DNA from: Aestuariivirga litoralis
GTDB lineage: Bacteria; Pseudomonadota; Alphaproteobacteria; Rhizobiales; Aestuariivirgaceae
NCBI RefSeq assembly: GCF_003234965.1
Contig: NZ_QKVK01000003.1
Location: 62,001 to 126,000 of the forward strand
Reading direction: 5' to 3'
DNA: 64,000 nt
Part shown: positions 33,901-42,477 of the stretch, piece by piece
Layout: the number at the start of each line of letters is the position of its first letter
Position numbering within the stretch: the first letter of the stretch is position 1
Program-made: the position numbers and the translations under genes
The notes under the pieces: generated by a model
Database searches by the model: none
Told to the model about the DNA's origin: nothing
What the model saw: the letters and a program-made list of their open reading frames with translations, nothing else

Positions 33901-35058
33901 ATGTCCCTCAAGGGGACGAACCAGGAATTCGGCAGGCCCTATAACCGGCGGATCGTGCTCGAGACGATCCGGCAGCACGGGCCGATCGAACGCGCCGGCA
34001 TCGCGCAGAAGGTGGGCCTGACCGTCCAGACGGTGGCCAACATCATCCGCGAGCTGGAGGAGCTGGGCCTGGTGTCCGGCGAGCGCACCCACCGCAAGAG
34101 CCGCGGCTCGCCGCCCATGAGCCTGACGCTGAACCCGCAGGGCGCCTATGCCATCGGCGTCAATGTCACGCCGCGCGGCATCGAGGCGGCCCTGGTCGAC
34201 CTTGCCGGCAGCATCGTGGAGGTGCAGCGCCTCGCCATGTCGCCGCCCCACCCCGATGACAGCTTCCGCGAGATCGGCCGGCTGGTGGAGACCTTCCGCG
34301 CCGCCACCAGCGGGCGCATGCTGCTCGGCATCGGCCTTGCCATGCCCGGCCCCTTCGACGTCGACAAGATGAGCTTCGTGGGGCCCACCACGCTCGAAAG
34401 CTGGCGCGGCGTTGCGGTGGCCGAGCGACTGTCGGAAGCGACCGGCCTTGCCGCCTTCGTCGAGACCGACATGGCCGCCGCAGCCCTGGGCGAGAGCCTG
34501 CATGGTGCGGGACGCAATGTCAGCGCCTTCTATTATCTCTATTTCGGGGTCGGCCTCGGCGGCTCGATGGTGAAGGACGGGGTGCCGCTGCGCGGCTTCT
34601 ATGGCAATGCAGGCGAGATCGGCCACGTGCCGATGGTGCCCAATGGCAGGCCCTGCTCCTGCGGCAACAAGGGCTGCCTCGAACGCTATGTGTCACTCGA
34701 GGCCTTCCAGCGCCGTGCGCCGATCATCGGCCAGCCCGCCTGGATCGAGGAGGCAGCGCCCCTTCTGCGCAACGCCATCGTGACGATCGAAAACCTTTTC
34801 GACCCCGAGACGGTGGTGATCGGCGGCATCATGGACGACGAACTGCTCGGCGAGCTGGTGGCCGCCCTCGACCCGTTGCCCACCTCGGTGGCCGACCGCA
34901 AGGGACGCACCGCACCGCGCATCATGCGTTCGGCCAGCGGGCAGGACGCGGTGCTGCGGGGCGCGGCCTCGCTCGCCTTCTCCGGCGTCCTGTCGCCGCG
35001 CTTCGGCCAGGATGGCGGCGAGAAGGACCCACTCTTCGCAAGGAGCCGTGTTGCATGA
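33901..35058 (+). CDS. ROK family transcriptional regulator
   Basis: Residues 15-75 form a winged helix-turn-helix (RRIVLETIRQHGPIERAGIA, then LTVQTVANIIRELEELGLV). The ROK sugar-binding fold follows, with GIGLAMPGPFD, GVGLGGSMV, the signature GEIGHVP and the zinc motif CSCGNKGCLE near residue 259. In NagC/Mlc-type repressors this domain binds a sugar or sugar phosphate; it often lacks kinase activity when fused to a DNA-binding domain. Its last codons overlap the ABC ATPase gene (ATGA), so it is coupled to the transport genes it presumably controls. The AT-rich 33838-33870 stretch upstream may hold its operator. Confidence 0.92.
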   Translation: MSLKGTNQEFGRPYNRRIVLETIRQHGPIERAGIAQKVGLTVQTVANIIRELEELGLVSGERTHRKSRGSPPMSLTLNPQGAYAIGVNVTPRGIEAALVDLAGSIVEVQRLAMSPPHPDDSFREIGRLVETFRAATSGRMLLGIGLAMPGPFDVDKMSFVGPTTLESWRGVAVAERLSEATGLAAFVETDMAAAALGESLHGAGRNVSAFYYLYFGVGLGGSMVKDGVPLRGFYGNAGEIGHVPMVPNGRPCSCGNKGCLERYVSLEAFQRRAPIIGQPAWIEEAAPLLRNAIVTIENLFDPETVVIGGIMDDELLGELVAALDPLPTSVADRKGRTAPRIMRSASGQDAVLRGAASLAFSGVLSPRFGQDGGEKDPLFARSRVA

Positions 35059-35846
35059 GCTTTCCCACCCTTCTCGAGCTCGACGACATCCGCATGAACT
35101 TCGGCGCCATCGAGGCGCTGAAGGGTGTCTCCTTCAAGGTCGGCAGGGGCGAGGTGGTGGCGCTCCTCGGCGACAATGGCGCGGGCAAGTCCACCCTCGT
35201 CAAGATCATCTCGGGCGGCCTCAAGGCGAGTGCCGGCCGCATGGTCTTCGATGGCGCGGAGCGCTTCTTCCCGACCCCGGCGGAGGCCAAGGCGCAAGGC
35301 ATCGAGACCGTCTACCAGGACCTGTCGCTGTGCACCAACGTCGACGTCGTCGGCAATTTCTTCATGGGCCGCGAGATGGTGAAGAAGTGGCTGGGCCTCA
35401 TCCCCGTGCTGCAGGAGAAGGAGATGGAGCAGGTGGTGGCGCAGGCACTGAAGAACGCCGGCACGCGAATCCCGTCGCTCCGCACCAATGTCGAGAACCT
35501 GTCCGGCGGCCAGCGCCAGGCCATCGAGCTCAACCGCTTCGCCCACTGGGGCGGCAAGCTGGTGCTACTCGACGAGCCCTTCGCGGCCTTGGGCGTGGAG
35601 CAGACGAGGCGCGGCCTCGACCTCATCAAGCGCATCGCCGCGCAGGGGATCGGCGTCATCATCATCACCCACATCATGCAGCAGGCCTTCCAGGTGGCAG
35701 ACCGCATCGTGGTCATCCGCCAGGGCCGCGTCGCAGGAGACGTGCCGACGAAACAGACGAGCCCCGACGAGGTCGTGGGGCTCATCACCGGCGAGGCTCT
35801 CACCAGCCAAGCCCAAGAAACGAGGCCGAACGGCCCACTGCACTGA
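35055..35846 (+). CDS. Sugar ABC transporter ATP-binding protein (single ATPase domain)
   Basis: This 263-residue CUT2-type ATPase has one nucleotide-binding domain: Walker [13 protein letters not shown] (near 35), Q loop VYQDLSL, ABC signature LSGGQRQA, Walker [13 protein letters not shown] and the H loop IIITHIMQQ. Ribose/xylose-type systems usually use a double-length RbsA-like protein; here a single domain must dimerise, as in FrcA-like systems. It overlaps the ROK gene by 4 bp and precedes the binding-protein gene by 34 bp. It energises uptake through the permease at 37053-38051. Confidence 0.94.
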   Translation: MSFPTLLELDDIRMNFGAIEALKGVSFKVGRGEVVALLGDNGAGKSTLVKIISGGLKASAGRMVFDGAERFFPTPAEAKAQGIETVYQDLSLCTNVDVVGNFFMGREMVKKWLGLIPVLQEKEMEQVVAQALKNAGTRIPSLRTNVENLSGGQRQAIELNRFAHWGGKLVLLDEPFAALGVEQTRRGLDLIKRIAAQGIGVIIITHIMQQAFQVADRIVVIRQGRVAGDVPTKQTSPDEVVGLITGEALTSQAQETRPNGPLH

Positions 35847-35880
35847 GCCACGACAAGAGCAACCCACAGAGGAGACGAAC

Positions 35881-36924
35881 ATGAACCGACTGCGCCGTCT
35901 TTTGACTGCCTCCATCGCGATTGCCGCGGTGGGGCTGGTCTCGCCCGCCTTCGCCCAGTCCAAGGGCAAGATCTACTACATGGTGCCGACGCTGCTGGAC
36001 GAGTTCCAGACCGAGTCGGTCTCCGCCATCACCAAGTTCATGGGCGACGTGGGCTATGAGGTGGTCACGCTGAATGCCGACAACAAGACCGACCTGCAGC
36101 AGAGCCAGATGAACGACACCATCCTGCAGAAGCCCTCGGCGATCATCCTTGCCGCGGTGGACTTCAACGCGCTCGCCCCCTCGATCGAGAAGGCGCGCGC
36201 CGCGGGGATCCCGGTCATGATCTTCGACCGCCAGATCACCTCGACGCCGTCCGACCTCACCTCGGTGGCCGGCACGGTGGAGATCGGCCATGTGGCGGGC
36301 GACGAGATCGCCAAGCTGCTCAAGGCCAAGAACGGCGACGTGAAGGGCAAGGTGCTGCAGGTGCTGGGCGATCCGTCCGACCCCTACACGCTCGACATCC
36401 AGAAGGGCTTCGAGGAGAAGATGAAGCCCTTCCCCGGCGTCGAGATCATCTCGCTTCCGGCCATGCAGTGGGAAGCCTCCAATGCCGGCACCATCGTCGC
36501 CGACCAGCTGGTTGCGAACCCCGACATCGACCTCATCTTCGTGCACGCCGCGCACCTCGCGGTGGCCGCGGTCGCCTCGCTCGAGGCCAAGGGCAAGAAG
36601 CCGGGCGACGTGATGCTGGTTTCTTCCAACGGCGCACCCGTCGGCCTCGACCTGATCCGCAAGGGCTGGGAGAACGTCGAGGTGGAGCAGCCGCTCTATG
36701 CCCAGGCAGCAGCGCTTGCCATGTTCGCCGACAAGGTGGTGAACAAGCAGGAGATCAAGCCCGGCGACTACAAGGTGCTCGGCCTCGACTCGGTGATGAC
36801 CGTGGAGAGCTGGGGCCCCAACATCAAGATCCCGGGTGCTGCCATCACCAAGGACAATGTCGACGAGCCGCGCTTCTGGGGCAACCTGAAGGCACCCGCC
36901 GACAAGATCACCCCGGTGCAGTAG
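35881..36924 (+). CDS. Sugar ABC transporter periplasmic substrate-binding protein
   Basis: A signal peptide ([15 protein letters not shown], cleavage after about residue 25) exports this 347-residue type I periplasmic binding protein of the Peripla_BP_4/RbsB class. The N-lobe begins [34 protein letters not shown] and [11 protein letters not shown] are typical of ribose-type proteins. The C-lobe includes [15 protein letters not shown]. Aromatic residues that would stack on a sugar are present, but the ligand is not readable. GAGGAG lies 6 bp before the ATG. A palindromic repeat separates it from the permease gene. Confidence 0.93.
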   Translation: MNRLRRLLTASIAIAAVGLVSPAFAQSKGKIYYMVPTLLDEFQTESVSAITKFMGDVGYEVVTLNADNKTDLQQSQMNDTILQKPSAIILAAVDFNALAPSIEKARAAGIPVMIFDRQITSTPSDLTSVAGTVEIGHVAGDEIAKLLKAKNGDVKGKVLQVLGDPSDPYTLDIQKGFEEKMKPFPGVEIISLPAMQWEASNAGTIVADQLVANPDIDLIFVHAAHLAVAAVASLEAKGKKPGDVMLVSSNGAPVGLDLIRKGWENVEVEQPLYAQAAALAMFADKVVNKQEIKPGDYKVLGLDSVMTVESWGPNIKIPGAAITKDNVDEPRFWGNLKAPADKITPVQ

Positions 36925-36942
36925 GGACGCTTCCCCCAACGA

Positions 36943-37021
36943 CCGTCATCCCGGCGAAAGCCGGGACCCAGCTTCCTTCATGACGCCCAAAGCTGGGCCC
37001 CGGCTTTCGCCGGGGTGACGG
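36943..37021. repeat. Dispersed palindromic element, copy 3, inside the ABC operon
   Basis: The arms CCGTCATCCCGGCGAAAGCC and GGCTTTCGCCGGGGTGACGG flank a short centre (CCTTCATGACG). It begins 18 bp after the stop of the binding-protein gene and ends 31 bp before the permease start. In this position it could stabilise the upstream mRNA and lower permease expression. Confidence 0.88.
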
Positions 37022-37052
37022 CAGAGGGGGAAACGAAACACGGATCCGGACC

Positions 37053-38051
37053 ATGACCTCACCCCGCCAGCGCGCGACAGCCGAATTCATCCTCGACCAT
37101 CTCGTCTGGTTCATGCTGGCGGTGGTGCTGATCGCGTTCTCGCTCTTCGTGCCGAACTTCTTCCAGATCGGCATCTTCGCCAACATCATCGAGCAGTCGA
37201 CCTTCGTCGGCGTGATGGCGATCGGGCTCGCCATCGTCATCATCGCCGGGCACATGGACCTGTCGGTGGAATCGACTGCCGCGCTGGCCGCCATGATCAC
37301 CGGCATATTGTTCTGCTCGCGCGGCATCGGCATGGGGCTGGTGCTGACGCCGGAATGGCTGGCGATCCCCGTGTCGCTCGCCGTCGCGCTCGCCGTCGGC
37401 GCGGTCATCGGTTTTCTCAACGGCTTCTTCACCGTCAAGATGAAGATGAACGCCTTCATCGTGACGCTCGCCTCCTATATCTGGGTGCGCGGCCTCGTGG
37501 TGGCCATCTCCGGCGGGCGCTCGGCGCAGGACCTGTCGCCCTCGCTGCGCTTCATCGGCATCGAGCAGTTCCTCTACATCCCGCTCATCGCGTGGATCGC
37601 CATCCTCTGCTTCGTCGTCTTCTCCTTCATCATGCAGCGAACGCCCTTCGGGCGTCACATCACGCTGATCGGCGGCAATGCGGTGGCGGCTTTCCGTGCC
37701 GGCATCAAGGTCGACCGGCTGATGTTCATCTCCTTCATCCTCGCGGGCGCCATCGCGGGGCTGGCGGGCTGGCTGCTCGCCATCCGCACCTCCGGCGCCA
37801 CCGCCAATCTCGGCACCGGCATGCTGTTCAACGCCTTCGCCGCCGTGGTGATCGGCGGCGTCAGCCTGAAAGGCGGCGTGGGCAAGCTGCCGGGCGTCTA
37901 TGCCGGCGTGCTGCTGCTCTCTTCCATCCATACCGCCATCAACCTGATGGGGTTGCCCGCCCATTACACGCAGGTGATCCTTGGTCTCCTGGTTCTCGCG
38001 GCGGTGCTGCTCGACACGCTGAAACTCCAGATCCGCCAGAGGTTCGCATGA
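37053..38051 (+). CDS. Sugar ABC transporter permease
   Basis: The 332-residue BPD_transp_2 (RbsC-like) permease has eight to ten TM helices. It begins with LVWFMLAVVLIAFSLFVPNF and contains the family motifs GLAIVIIAGHMDLSVES (near 62-78), GFLNGFFTVKMKMNAFIVTL and the GGNAVAAFRAGIKVDR coupling loop. The C-terminal half has GTGMLFNAFAAVVIGGVSLKGG, also diagnostic. It pairs with the ATPase and binding protein of this operon. Its stop overlaps the ATGATG start of the SDR gene, so the dehydrogenase is translationally coupled. Confidence 0.94.
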   Translation: MTSPRQRATAEFILDHLVWFMLAVVLIAFSLFVPNFFQIGIFANIIEQSTFVGVMAIGLAIVIIAGHMDLSVESTAALAAMITGILFCSRGIGMGLVLTPEWLAIPVSLAVALAVGAVIGFLNGFFTVKMKMNAFIVTLASYIWVRGLVVAISGGRSAQDLSPSLRFIGIEQFLYIPLIAWIAILCFVVFSFIMQRTPFGRHITLIGGNAVAAFRAGIKVDRLMFISFILAGAIAGLAGWLLAIRTSGATANLGTGMLFNAFAAVVIGGVSLKGGVGKLPGVYAGVLLLSSIHTAINLMGLPAHYTQVILGLLVLAAVLLDTLKLQIRQRFA

Positions 38052-38818
38052 TGGGACGGCTTGAAGGCAAGGTCGCGCTGGTCATTGGTGCTGCGCGCGG
38101 CATCGGCGAGGGCATCGCCCAGCGCTTCGTCGAGGAAGGGGCGAAGGTCGTCATCGCCGACACCGAGGTGGAGGCCGGCAAGGAGACGGCGGCGCGCCTG
38201 AAGGGCCTCTTCATCGAGACCGACATCTCGCGCATGGACCATGCGCAGCGCGCAGTCCAGACCGCACTCGACGGCTTCGGCAGCCTCGACATCCTCGTCC
38301 AGAATGCCGGCATCTATCCCTGGACGCTGATCGAGAAAACCTCGCCTGAGGAATGGGACAAGGTGCTGGCCGTCAACCTCAAGGGCACCTTCCTCGCCGC
38401 TCGCGCCGCCCTGCCGCACATGAAGGCGAAGAAGGCGGGCCGCATGATCTTCACCTCGTCGATCACCGGCCCGCGGGTGACGAGCCCCGGGCACGGCCAC
38501 TATTCGGCCTCCAAGGCAGGCATCAACGGCTTCATCAAGTCGGCGGCGCTGGAATTCTCGGGCTACGGCATCACGGTCAACGGCATCGAGCCCGGCAACA
38601 TCCTCACCTCAGGGATGCAGATGCACCGCTCGCCCGAATTCATCCGCTCGATGGAGGTGGCCGTGCCGCTGGGGCGGCTGGGCACCCCGCGTGACATCGC
38701 CAATTGCGCCCTGTTCCTCGCCTCGGACGATGCCTCCTACATCACGGGGACGACCATCATCGTCGACGGCGGCCAGACGCTGCCCGAGGGGGCGGATTTC
38801 CGGATCAACCCGGATTGA
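38048..38818 (+). CDS. SDR family oxidoreductase
   Basis: This 256-residue classical short-chain dehydrogenase has the cofactor loop GAARGIGEG (near 13-21), ADTEVEAGK, which places Asp at the end of strand 2 and so favours NAD(H), the NAG motif, Ser in FTSSITG and the active-site Tyr152 and Lys156 in YSASKAGI. The C-terminus TIIVDGGQTLPEG is typical. Two adjacent ATGs (38048, 38051) overlap the permease stop. As the last gene of the cassette it probably oxidises a hydroxyl of the imported compound or of a catabolic intermediate. Confidence 0.92.
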   Translation: MMGRLEGKVALVIGAARGIGEGIAQRFVEEGAKVVIADTEVEAGKETAARLKGLFIETDISRMDHAQRAVQTALDGFGSLDILVQNAGIYPWTLIEKTSPEEWDKVLAVNLKGTFLAARAALPHMKAKKAGRMIFTSSITGPRVTSPGHGHYSASKAGINGFIKSAALEFSGYGITVNGIEPGNILTSGMQMHRSPEFIRSMEVAVPLGRLGTPRDIANCALFLASDDASYITGTTIIVDGGQTLPEGADFRINPD

Positions 38819-38827
38819 AGATCGACG

Positions 38828-38857
38828 TCCCCTCCCCGCCAAGGGGGAGGGGAATTT
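38828..38857 (+). terminator. Terminator-like hairpin after the SDR gene
   Basis: A 10 bp stem (TCCCCTCCCC / GGGGAGGGGA) around GCCAAG is followed by ATTTG. The T-run is short, so termination may be partial. It separates the catabolic cassette from the leuC promoter. Confidence 0.5.
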
Positions 38858-38885
38858 GCGTATGGCTGGTGCCCGCCCCCGGGGT

Positions 38886-38913
38886 TTGACTTGCGCCCCC
38901 GACACGCTAAATA
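38886..38913 (+). promoter_or_regulatory. Sigma-70-type promoter for leuC
   Basis: TTGACT at 38886-38891 and TAAATA at 38908-38913 are separated by 16 bp, and the predicted start lies about 27 bp before the leuC ATG. No leader peptide with Leu codons or T-box fits in this short leader. Confidence 0.65.
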
Positions 38914-38946
38914 CGCCCCAAAATCCATTTCCGAAGGCATTCGACC

Positions 38947-40356
38947 ATGGCCAAGCCGCGCACGCTCTATGACAAGATCTGGGATGACCACCTCGCCCAC
39001 GAGGCCGAGGACGGCACGGCGCTGCTCTATATCGACCGCCACCTCGTCCATGAAGTCACCAGCCCCCAGGCCTTCGAGGGCCTGCGCATGACCGGCCGCA
39101 AGGTGCGCCACCCGGAGAAGACGCTGGCCGTGGTCGACCACAACGTGCCGACCACCGACCGCTCCAAGGGCATCGCGGAGGAGGAAAGCCGCGTCCAGGT
39201 GGAGACGCTGGCCAAGAATGCCGCCGAATTCGGCATCAAGTACTTCAACGAGCTCGACAAGCGCCAGGGCATCGTCCACGTGGTGGGCCCCGAGCAGGGC
39301 TTCACGCTCCCCGGCACCACCATCGTCTGCGGTGACAGCCACACTTCCACCCACGGCGCCTTCGGGGCACTCGCGCATGGCATCGGCACCTCCGAGGTCG
39401 AGCACGTGCTCGCCACCCAGACGCTGATCCAGAAGAAGGCCAAGAACATGCTCGTCCAGGTGGACGGCAAGCTGCCCAGGCACTCGACCGCGAAGGACAT
39501 CATCCTCGCCGTCATCGGCCAGATCGGCACGGCGGGCGGCACGGGCTCGGTCATCGAATTCGCCGGCGAGGCGATCCGTGACCTCTCGATGGAAGGCCGC
39601 ATGACGGTGTGCAACATGACGATCGAGGGCGGCGCCCGCGCCGGCATGATCGCCCCCGACGAGAAGGCTTACGAATACCTCAAGGGCCGCCCCATGGCGC
39701 CCAAGGGCGAGGCCTGGGACAAGGCTGTTGCCTACTGGAACACCCTGAAGACCGACGAGGGTGCGCATTTCGACCGCGTCATCACGCTCGATGCCGCCAA
39801 CCTGCCACCCATCGTCTCCTGGGGCACGAGCCCAGAGGACGTGATGTCGATCGAGGCCGTCATCCCCAACCCGGACGACATCGCGGATGAAGGCAAGCGC
39901 CAGTCCAAGTGGCGGGCCCTCGAATACATGGGACTGAAGCCCGGCACCAAGATGACCGACGTCGACCTCGATGTCGTGTGGATCGGCTCCTGCACCAATG
40001 GCCGCATCGAGGACCTGCGCACCGTGGCGAAGATCGTCGAGGGCAAGAAGGTCTCCGACCGGCTGGCCTATGCCATGATCGTGCCGGGGTCGGGCCTGGT
40101 GAAGGAACAGGCCGAGGCCGAGGGGCTGGACAAGATCTTCAAGGCGGCGGGCTTCGAATGGCGCGAGCCGGGTTGCTCCATGTGCCTCGGCATGAACCCG
40201 GACCAGCTGAAGCCCGGACAGCGCTGTGCCTCGACCTCCAACCGCAACTTCGAGGGCCGCCAGGGCTACAAGGGCCGCACCCACCTCCTGTCGCCCGAGA
40301 TGGCGGCGGCGGCCGCACTGGCCGGCCGCTTCGTCGACGTGCGCAACCTGGGCTGA
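38947..40356 (+). CDS. leuC: 3-isopropylmalate dehydratase large subunit
   Basis: LeuC carries the [4Fe-4S] cluster of isopropylmalate isomerase in leucine synthesis. The cluster cysteines are in WIGSCTNGR (near 350) and CSMCLG (near 411 and 414). [24 protein letters not shown] and [17 protein letters not shown] are diagnostic, and [12 protein letters not shown] near the C-terminus matches. Length is 469. The partner subunit leuD lies 2.1 kb downstream, beyond a small protein gene, a metallopeptidase gene and argC. In related genomes leuC usually follows rplS closely; here 28 kb intervene. Confidence 0.97.
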   Translation: MAKPRTLYDKIWDDHLAHEAEDGTALLYIDRHLVHEVTSPQAFEGLRMTGRKVRHPEKTLAVVDHNVPTTDRSKGIAEEESRVQVETLAKNAAEFGIKYFNELDKRQGIVHVVGPEQGFTLPGTTIVCGDSHTSTHGAFGALAHGIGTSEVEHVLATQTLIQKKAKNMLVQVDGKLPRHSTAKDIILAVIGQIGTAGGTGSVIEFAGEAIRDLSMEGRMTVCNMTIEGGARAGMIAPDEKAYEYLKGRPMAPKGEAWDKAVAYWNTLKTDEGAHFDRVITLDAANLPPIVSWGTSPEDVMSIEAVIPNPDDIADEGKRQSKWRALEYMGLKPGTKMTDVDLDVVWIGSCTNGRIEDLRTVAKIVEGKKVSDRLAYAMIVPGSGLVKEQAEAEGLDKIFKAAGFEWREPGCSMCLGMNPDQLKPGQRCASTSNRNFEGRQGYKGRTHLLSPEMAAAAALAGRFVDVRNLG

Positions 40357-40703
40357 GTCCCCCTGCGGTGATTCTGCTGATCGGCCCCGCCTCACCCGCG
40401 GGGCCGTTCGCATTCCGCCAGGGAGGTTCGCCCTTCCCCTTGATTGCACTTTGAATTTTCTACCCGGGAAAGTTCATTTGCGAACAATCCGCGGCTCGGC
40501 TAGGGGCTAGTCCCGACTGCGTTCCGGCACGGGGAAGACTTCGGCAGGAACAAAGACATCTTGGGGAAATTGAATGGTCGCATCACGACTGTGATGCAGA
40601 TCATTAACGGTTGCTGAACTTCTCGTTAAACCTTATGTCACCGGCGTGGCGATAAGGTGATGCCAACGTCAAGGCCGGCGCCAATATTCGAGTGGGGGTT
40701 AAA
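40357..40703. other. 347 bp intergenic region between leuC and the small membrane protein gene
   Basis: It begins with a perfect 9 bp hairpin (CGGCCCCGC / GCGGGGCCG, 40382-40406) that may terminate leuC. From about 40540 it turns AT-richer, with a possible promoter (TTGCTG 40611-40616, 16 bp, TTATGT 40633-40638). A 7-of-8 match to the CtrA site TTAA-N7-TTAA overlaps the -35 (40604-40618). I see no gene in it. Confidence 0.5.
40382..40406 (+). terminator. Hairpin after leuC
   Basis: CGGCCCCGC and GCGGGGCCG form a perfect 9 bp stem with a seven-base loop, 26 bp after the leuC stop. It is followed by TTCGCATTCC, not a T-tract, so its terminator strength is doubtful. Confidence 0.45.
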
Positions 40704-40859
40704 GTGGCTAGTTCATCTGTTCAGGCGGACGCGAAGTTCCTGCGCCGCATTTTCCTCGGCCTGGTGTTCCTGACCCTCGTCACCGGCGGGCTTGCCGGCT
40801 TCACCACCGTGCAGGCGATGACCGGTTCCGCCGGCAGCTGCGCGGTTGCCTGCGAATAG
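40704..40859 (+). CDS. 51-residue single-pass membrane protein with C-terminal Cys pair
   Basis: A GTG at 40704 preceded by GTGGGGGTT opens a 51-codon frame encoding a short polar N-terminus with KFLRR, one hydrophobic helix (IFLGLVFLTLVTGGLAGF) and a tail ending in GSCAVACE. I do not recognise a family. The ribosome-binding site, the positive-inside charge pattern and the 10 bp spacing to the metallopeptidase gene support a real gene. The two Cys, three residues apart, would face the periplasm and could form a disulfide or bind metal. It is probably cotranscribed with the peptidase gene. Confidence 0.6.
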   Translation: MASSSVQADAKFLRRIFLGLVFLTLVTGGLAGFTTVQAMTGSAGSCAVACE

Positions 40860-40869
40860 CCTGACCTTC

Positions 40870-41280
40870 ATGGCGGACCACCGGCTGGCCGGACTCTCCG
40901 CCCCCTCCATCAGCGACATCGAAGAGCTTGCGGCAGAGGCCTATGCGTCCCTGCCGCCGGATTTCCGCGCGCTCTGCGGCGAGGTGGTCATCTCCGTCGC
41001 CGACTTCCCCACGCAAGAGGTGCAGAAGGACATGGACGCGGGGCCCTTCGATCTCCTTGGCCTGTTCCAGGGCATCGGGCTCGCCCATGATTCAGCGACG
41101 CCCGAGACGGGCCGCATGCCCAACATGGTCTTCCTCTATCGCCGCGCCATCCTCGACTACTGGGCCGAGCATGAGGAAACGCTGGGCGCCATCGTCACCC
41201 ACGTCCTGGTGCACGAGATCGGCCACCATTTCGGCCTCTCCGACGACGACATGTACGGAATCGAGGATCGCACCCCCTGA
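40870..41280 (+). CDS. Zincin-like metallopeptidase family protein
   Basis: The 136-residue protein ends with HEIGHHFGLSDDDM near residues 117-130, the extended zinc motif HExxHxxGxxD of metzincin-like peptidases of the small DUF1025/zincin group. GPFDLLGLFQGIG and MPNMVFLYRRAILDYW are also typical. There is no signal peptide, so it should be cytosolic. Relatives are near leuD in many alphaproteobacteria, but their substrate is unknown. I prefer the ATG at 40870; a TTG at 40846 is in frame and would overlap the small upstream gene. Confidence 0.88.
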   Translation: MADHRLAGLSAPSISDIEELAAEAYASLPPDFRALCGEVVISVADFPTQEVQKDMDAGPFDLLGLFQGIGLAHDSATPETGRMPNMVFLYRRAILDYWAEHEETLGAIVTHVLVHEIGHHFGLSDDDMYGIEDRTP

Positions 41281-41290
41281 AACGGCGAAA

Positions 41291-41319
41291 CCGGCCGTGG
41301 AGGGAAGGGTCACGGCCGG
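41291..41319 (+). terminator. Hairpin after the metallopeptidase gene
   Basis: CCGGCCGTG and CACGGCCGG form a perfect 9 bp stem 10 bp after the stop codon; the following CTTCTCC is only weakly T-rich. It may end the small-protein/peptidase transcript before argC. Confidence 0.5.
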
Positions 41320-41508
41320 CTTCTCCAGGGACTGCGCAGTTCCGGTCACGGGGTTTGCAGGGGATAGGGGATCGGGACCCGCAGTGACGGGGAGAACAGT
41401 GCTTCGGGCTGTCTCCACTGCCCCTGAAAACCCCTGTCGCGGTGGAATGGTTCCCCTGAAAGGCGCCCATGTTGCAGCCACTGCCCTTCCCCTCTATAGG
41501 AGCGCCTC

Positions 41509-42465
41509 ATGACCAGCATCTTCATCGATGGCGAGGCCGGCACCACCGGGCTCCAGATCCGCGAGCGGTTGCAGAACCGTTCCGACGTGACGCTCGTCTC
41601 GATCGACCCGGATCGCCGCAAGGACGCGGACGCACGGCGCGAGCTGCTGAATTCCGTCGACGTCGCGATCCTGTGCCTGCCCGACGATGCGGCGAAGGAA
41701 GCGGTGGCGATGATCGATCCTGCGTCGAAGACCCGCGTCATCGATGCCTCCACCGCCTTCCGCGTGGCCGAGGGCTGGGCCTATGGCATGGCGGAGATCT
41801 CCGCACTCCACCGCCAGCAGATTGCATCGGCGAGCCGCGTCGCCAATCCCGGCTGCTATCCGCAGGGGCTGATCGCGCTCGTCCGCCCGCTCGTCAATGC
41901 CGGCATCATGTCCACCGACTATCCCGTCACCTACAATGCCGTGTCGGGCTATTCGGGCGGCGGCAAGAAGATGATCGAGGACTACGAGGCGAAGGGCACG
42001 GCGGCCATTCCCTATCACCCCTACGGCCTCGGCTTCGCCCACAAGCACCTGCCCGAAATGCAGGTCTATGCCGAGCTCGCCCATGCGCCGATCTTCCAGC
42101 CGGCGGTGGGCAACTACGCGCAGGGCATGATGGGCTGCGTGCCGCTCTTCGCAGAACTCCTGAGGAAGAAGGCGAAGGGCCAGGACATCCGCGACTGCCT
42201 GTCGCTGGCCTATGCCAACCAGCCCTTCATCGAGGTGGCGCCTTACGAGCCGATCGAGCGCGCCCCGCACATCAACCCGGAAGCGCTGAACAACACCAAC
42301 CGCATGCGCCTCCACGTCTTTGCCAATGATGCGCGCGGGCACGTGCTGCTGATGGCCATCTACGACAATCTCGGCAAGGGCGCCTCCGGTGCTGCCGTGC
42401 AGAATCTCAACATCATGATCGGCGCGGAGGAAACCCTCGGCACCGATCTCCCGCAAGCTGCCTGA
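41509..42465 (+). CDS. argC: N-acetyl-gamma-glutamyl-phosphate reductase
   Basis: ArgC reduces N-acetylglutamyl phosphate to the semialdehyde in arginine synthesis, with NADPH. This is the shorter type 2 form (318 residues): [17 protein letters not shown] at the N-terminus, the active-site Cys in [15 protein letters not shown], and [12 protein letters not shown]-like [13 protein letters not shown] at the end. [13 protein letters not shown]-like [12 protein letters not shown] is also diagnostic. It stands 12 bp upstream of leuD on the same strand, so leucine and arginine genes share a transcript here. Elsewhere in the order argC usually follows rplM-rpsI. Confidence 0.96.
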   Translation: MTSIFIDGEAGTTGLQIRERLQNRSDVTLVSIDPDRRKDADARRELLNSVDVAILCLPDDAAKEAVAMIDPASKTRVIDASTAFRVAEGWAYGMAEISALHRQQIASASRVANPGCYPQGLIALVRPLVNAGIMSTDYPVTYNAVSGYSGGGKKMIEDYEAKGTAAIPYHPYGLGFAHKHLPEMQVYAELAHAPIFQPAVGNYAQGMMGCVPLFAELLRKKAKGQDIRDCLSLAYANQPFIEVAPYEPIERAPHINPEALNNTNRMRLHVFANDARGHVLLMAIYDNLGKGASGAAVQNLNIMIGAEETLGTDLPQAA

Positions 42466-42477
42466 GGACCACAAGAG

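Noticed and set aside
38819-38946. Leucine attenuator or T-box before leuC
   Set aside because: The predicted leader is only about 27 nt, and no run of Leu codons or tRNA-pairing element is present.
38737-40449. 570-codon minus-strand frame
   Set aside because: It is antisense to leuC and covers its promoter; leuC has all cluster cysteines.
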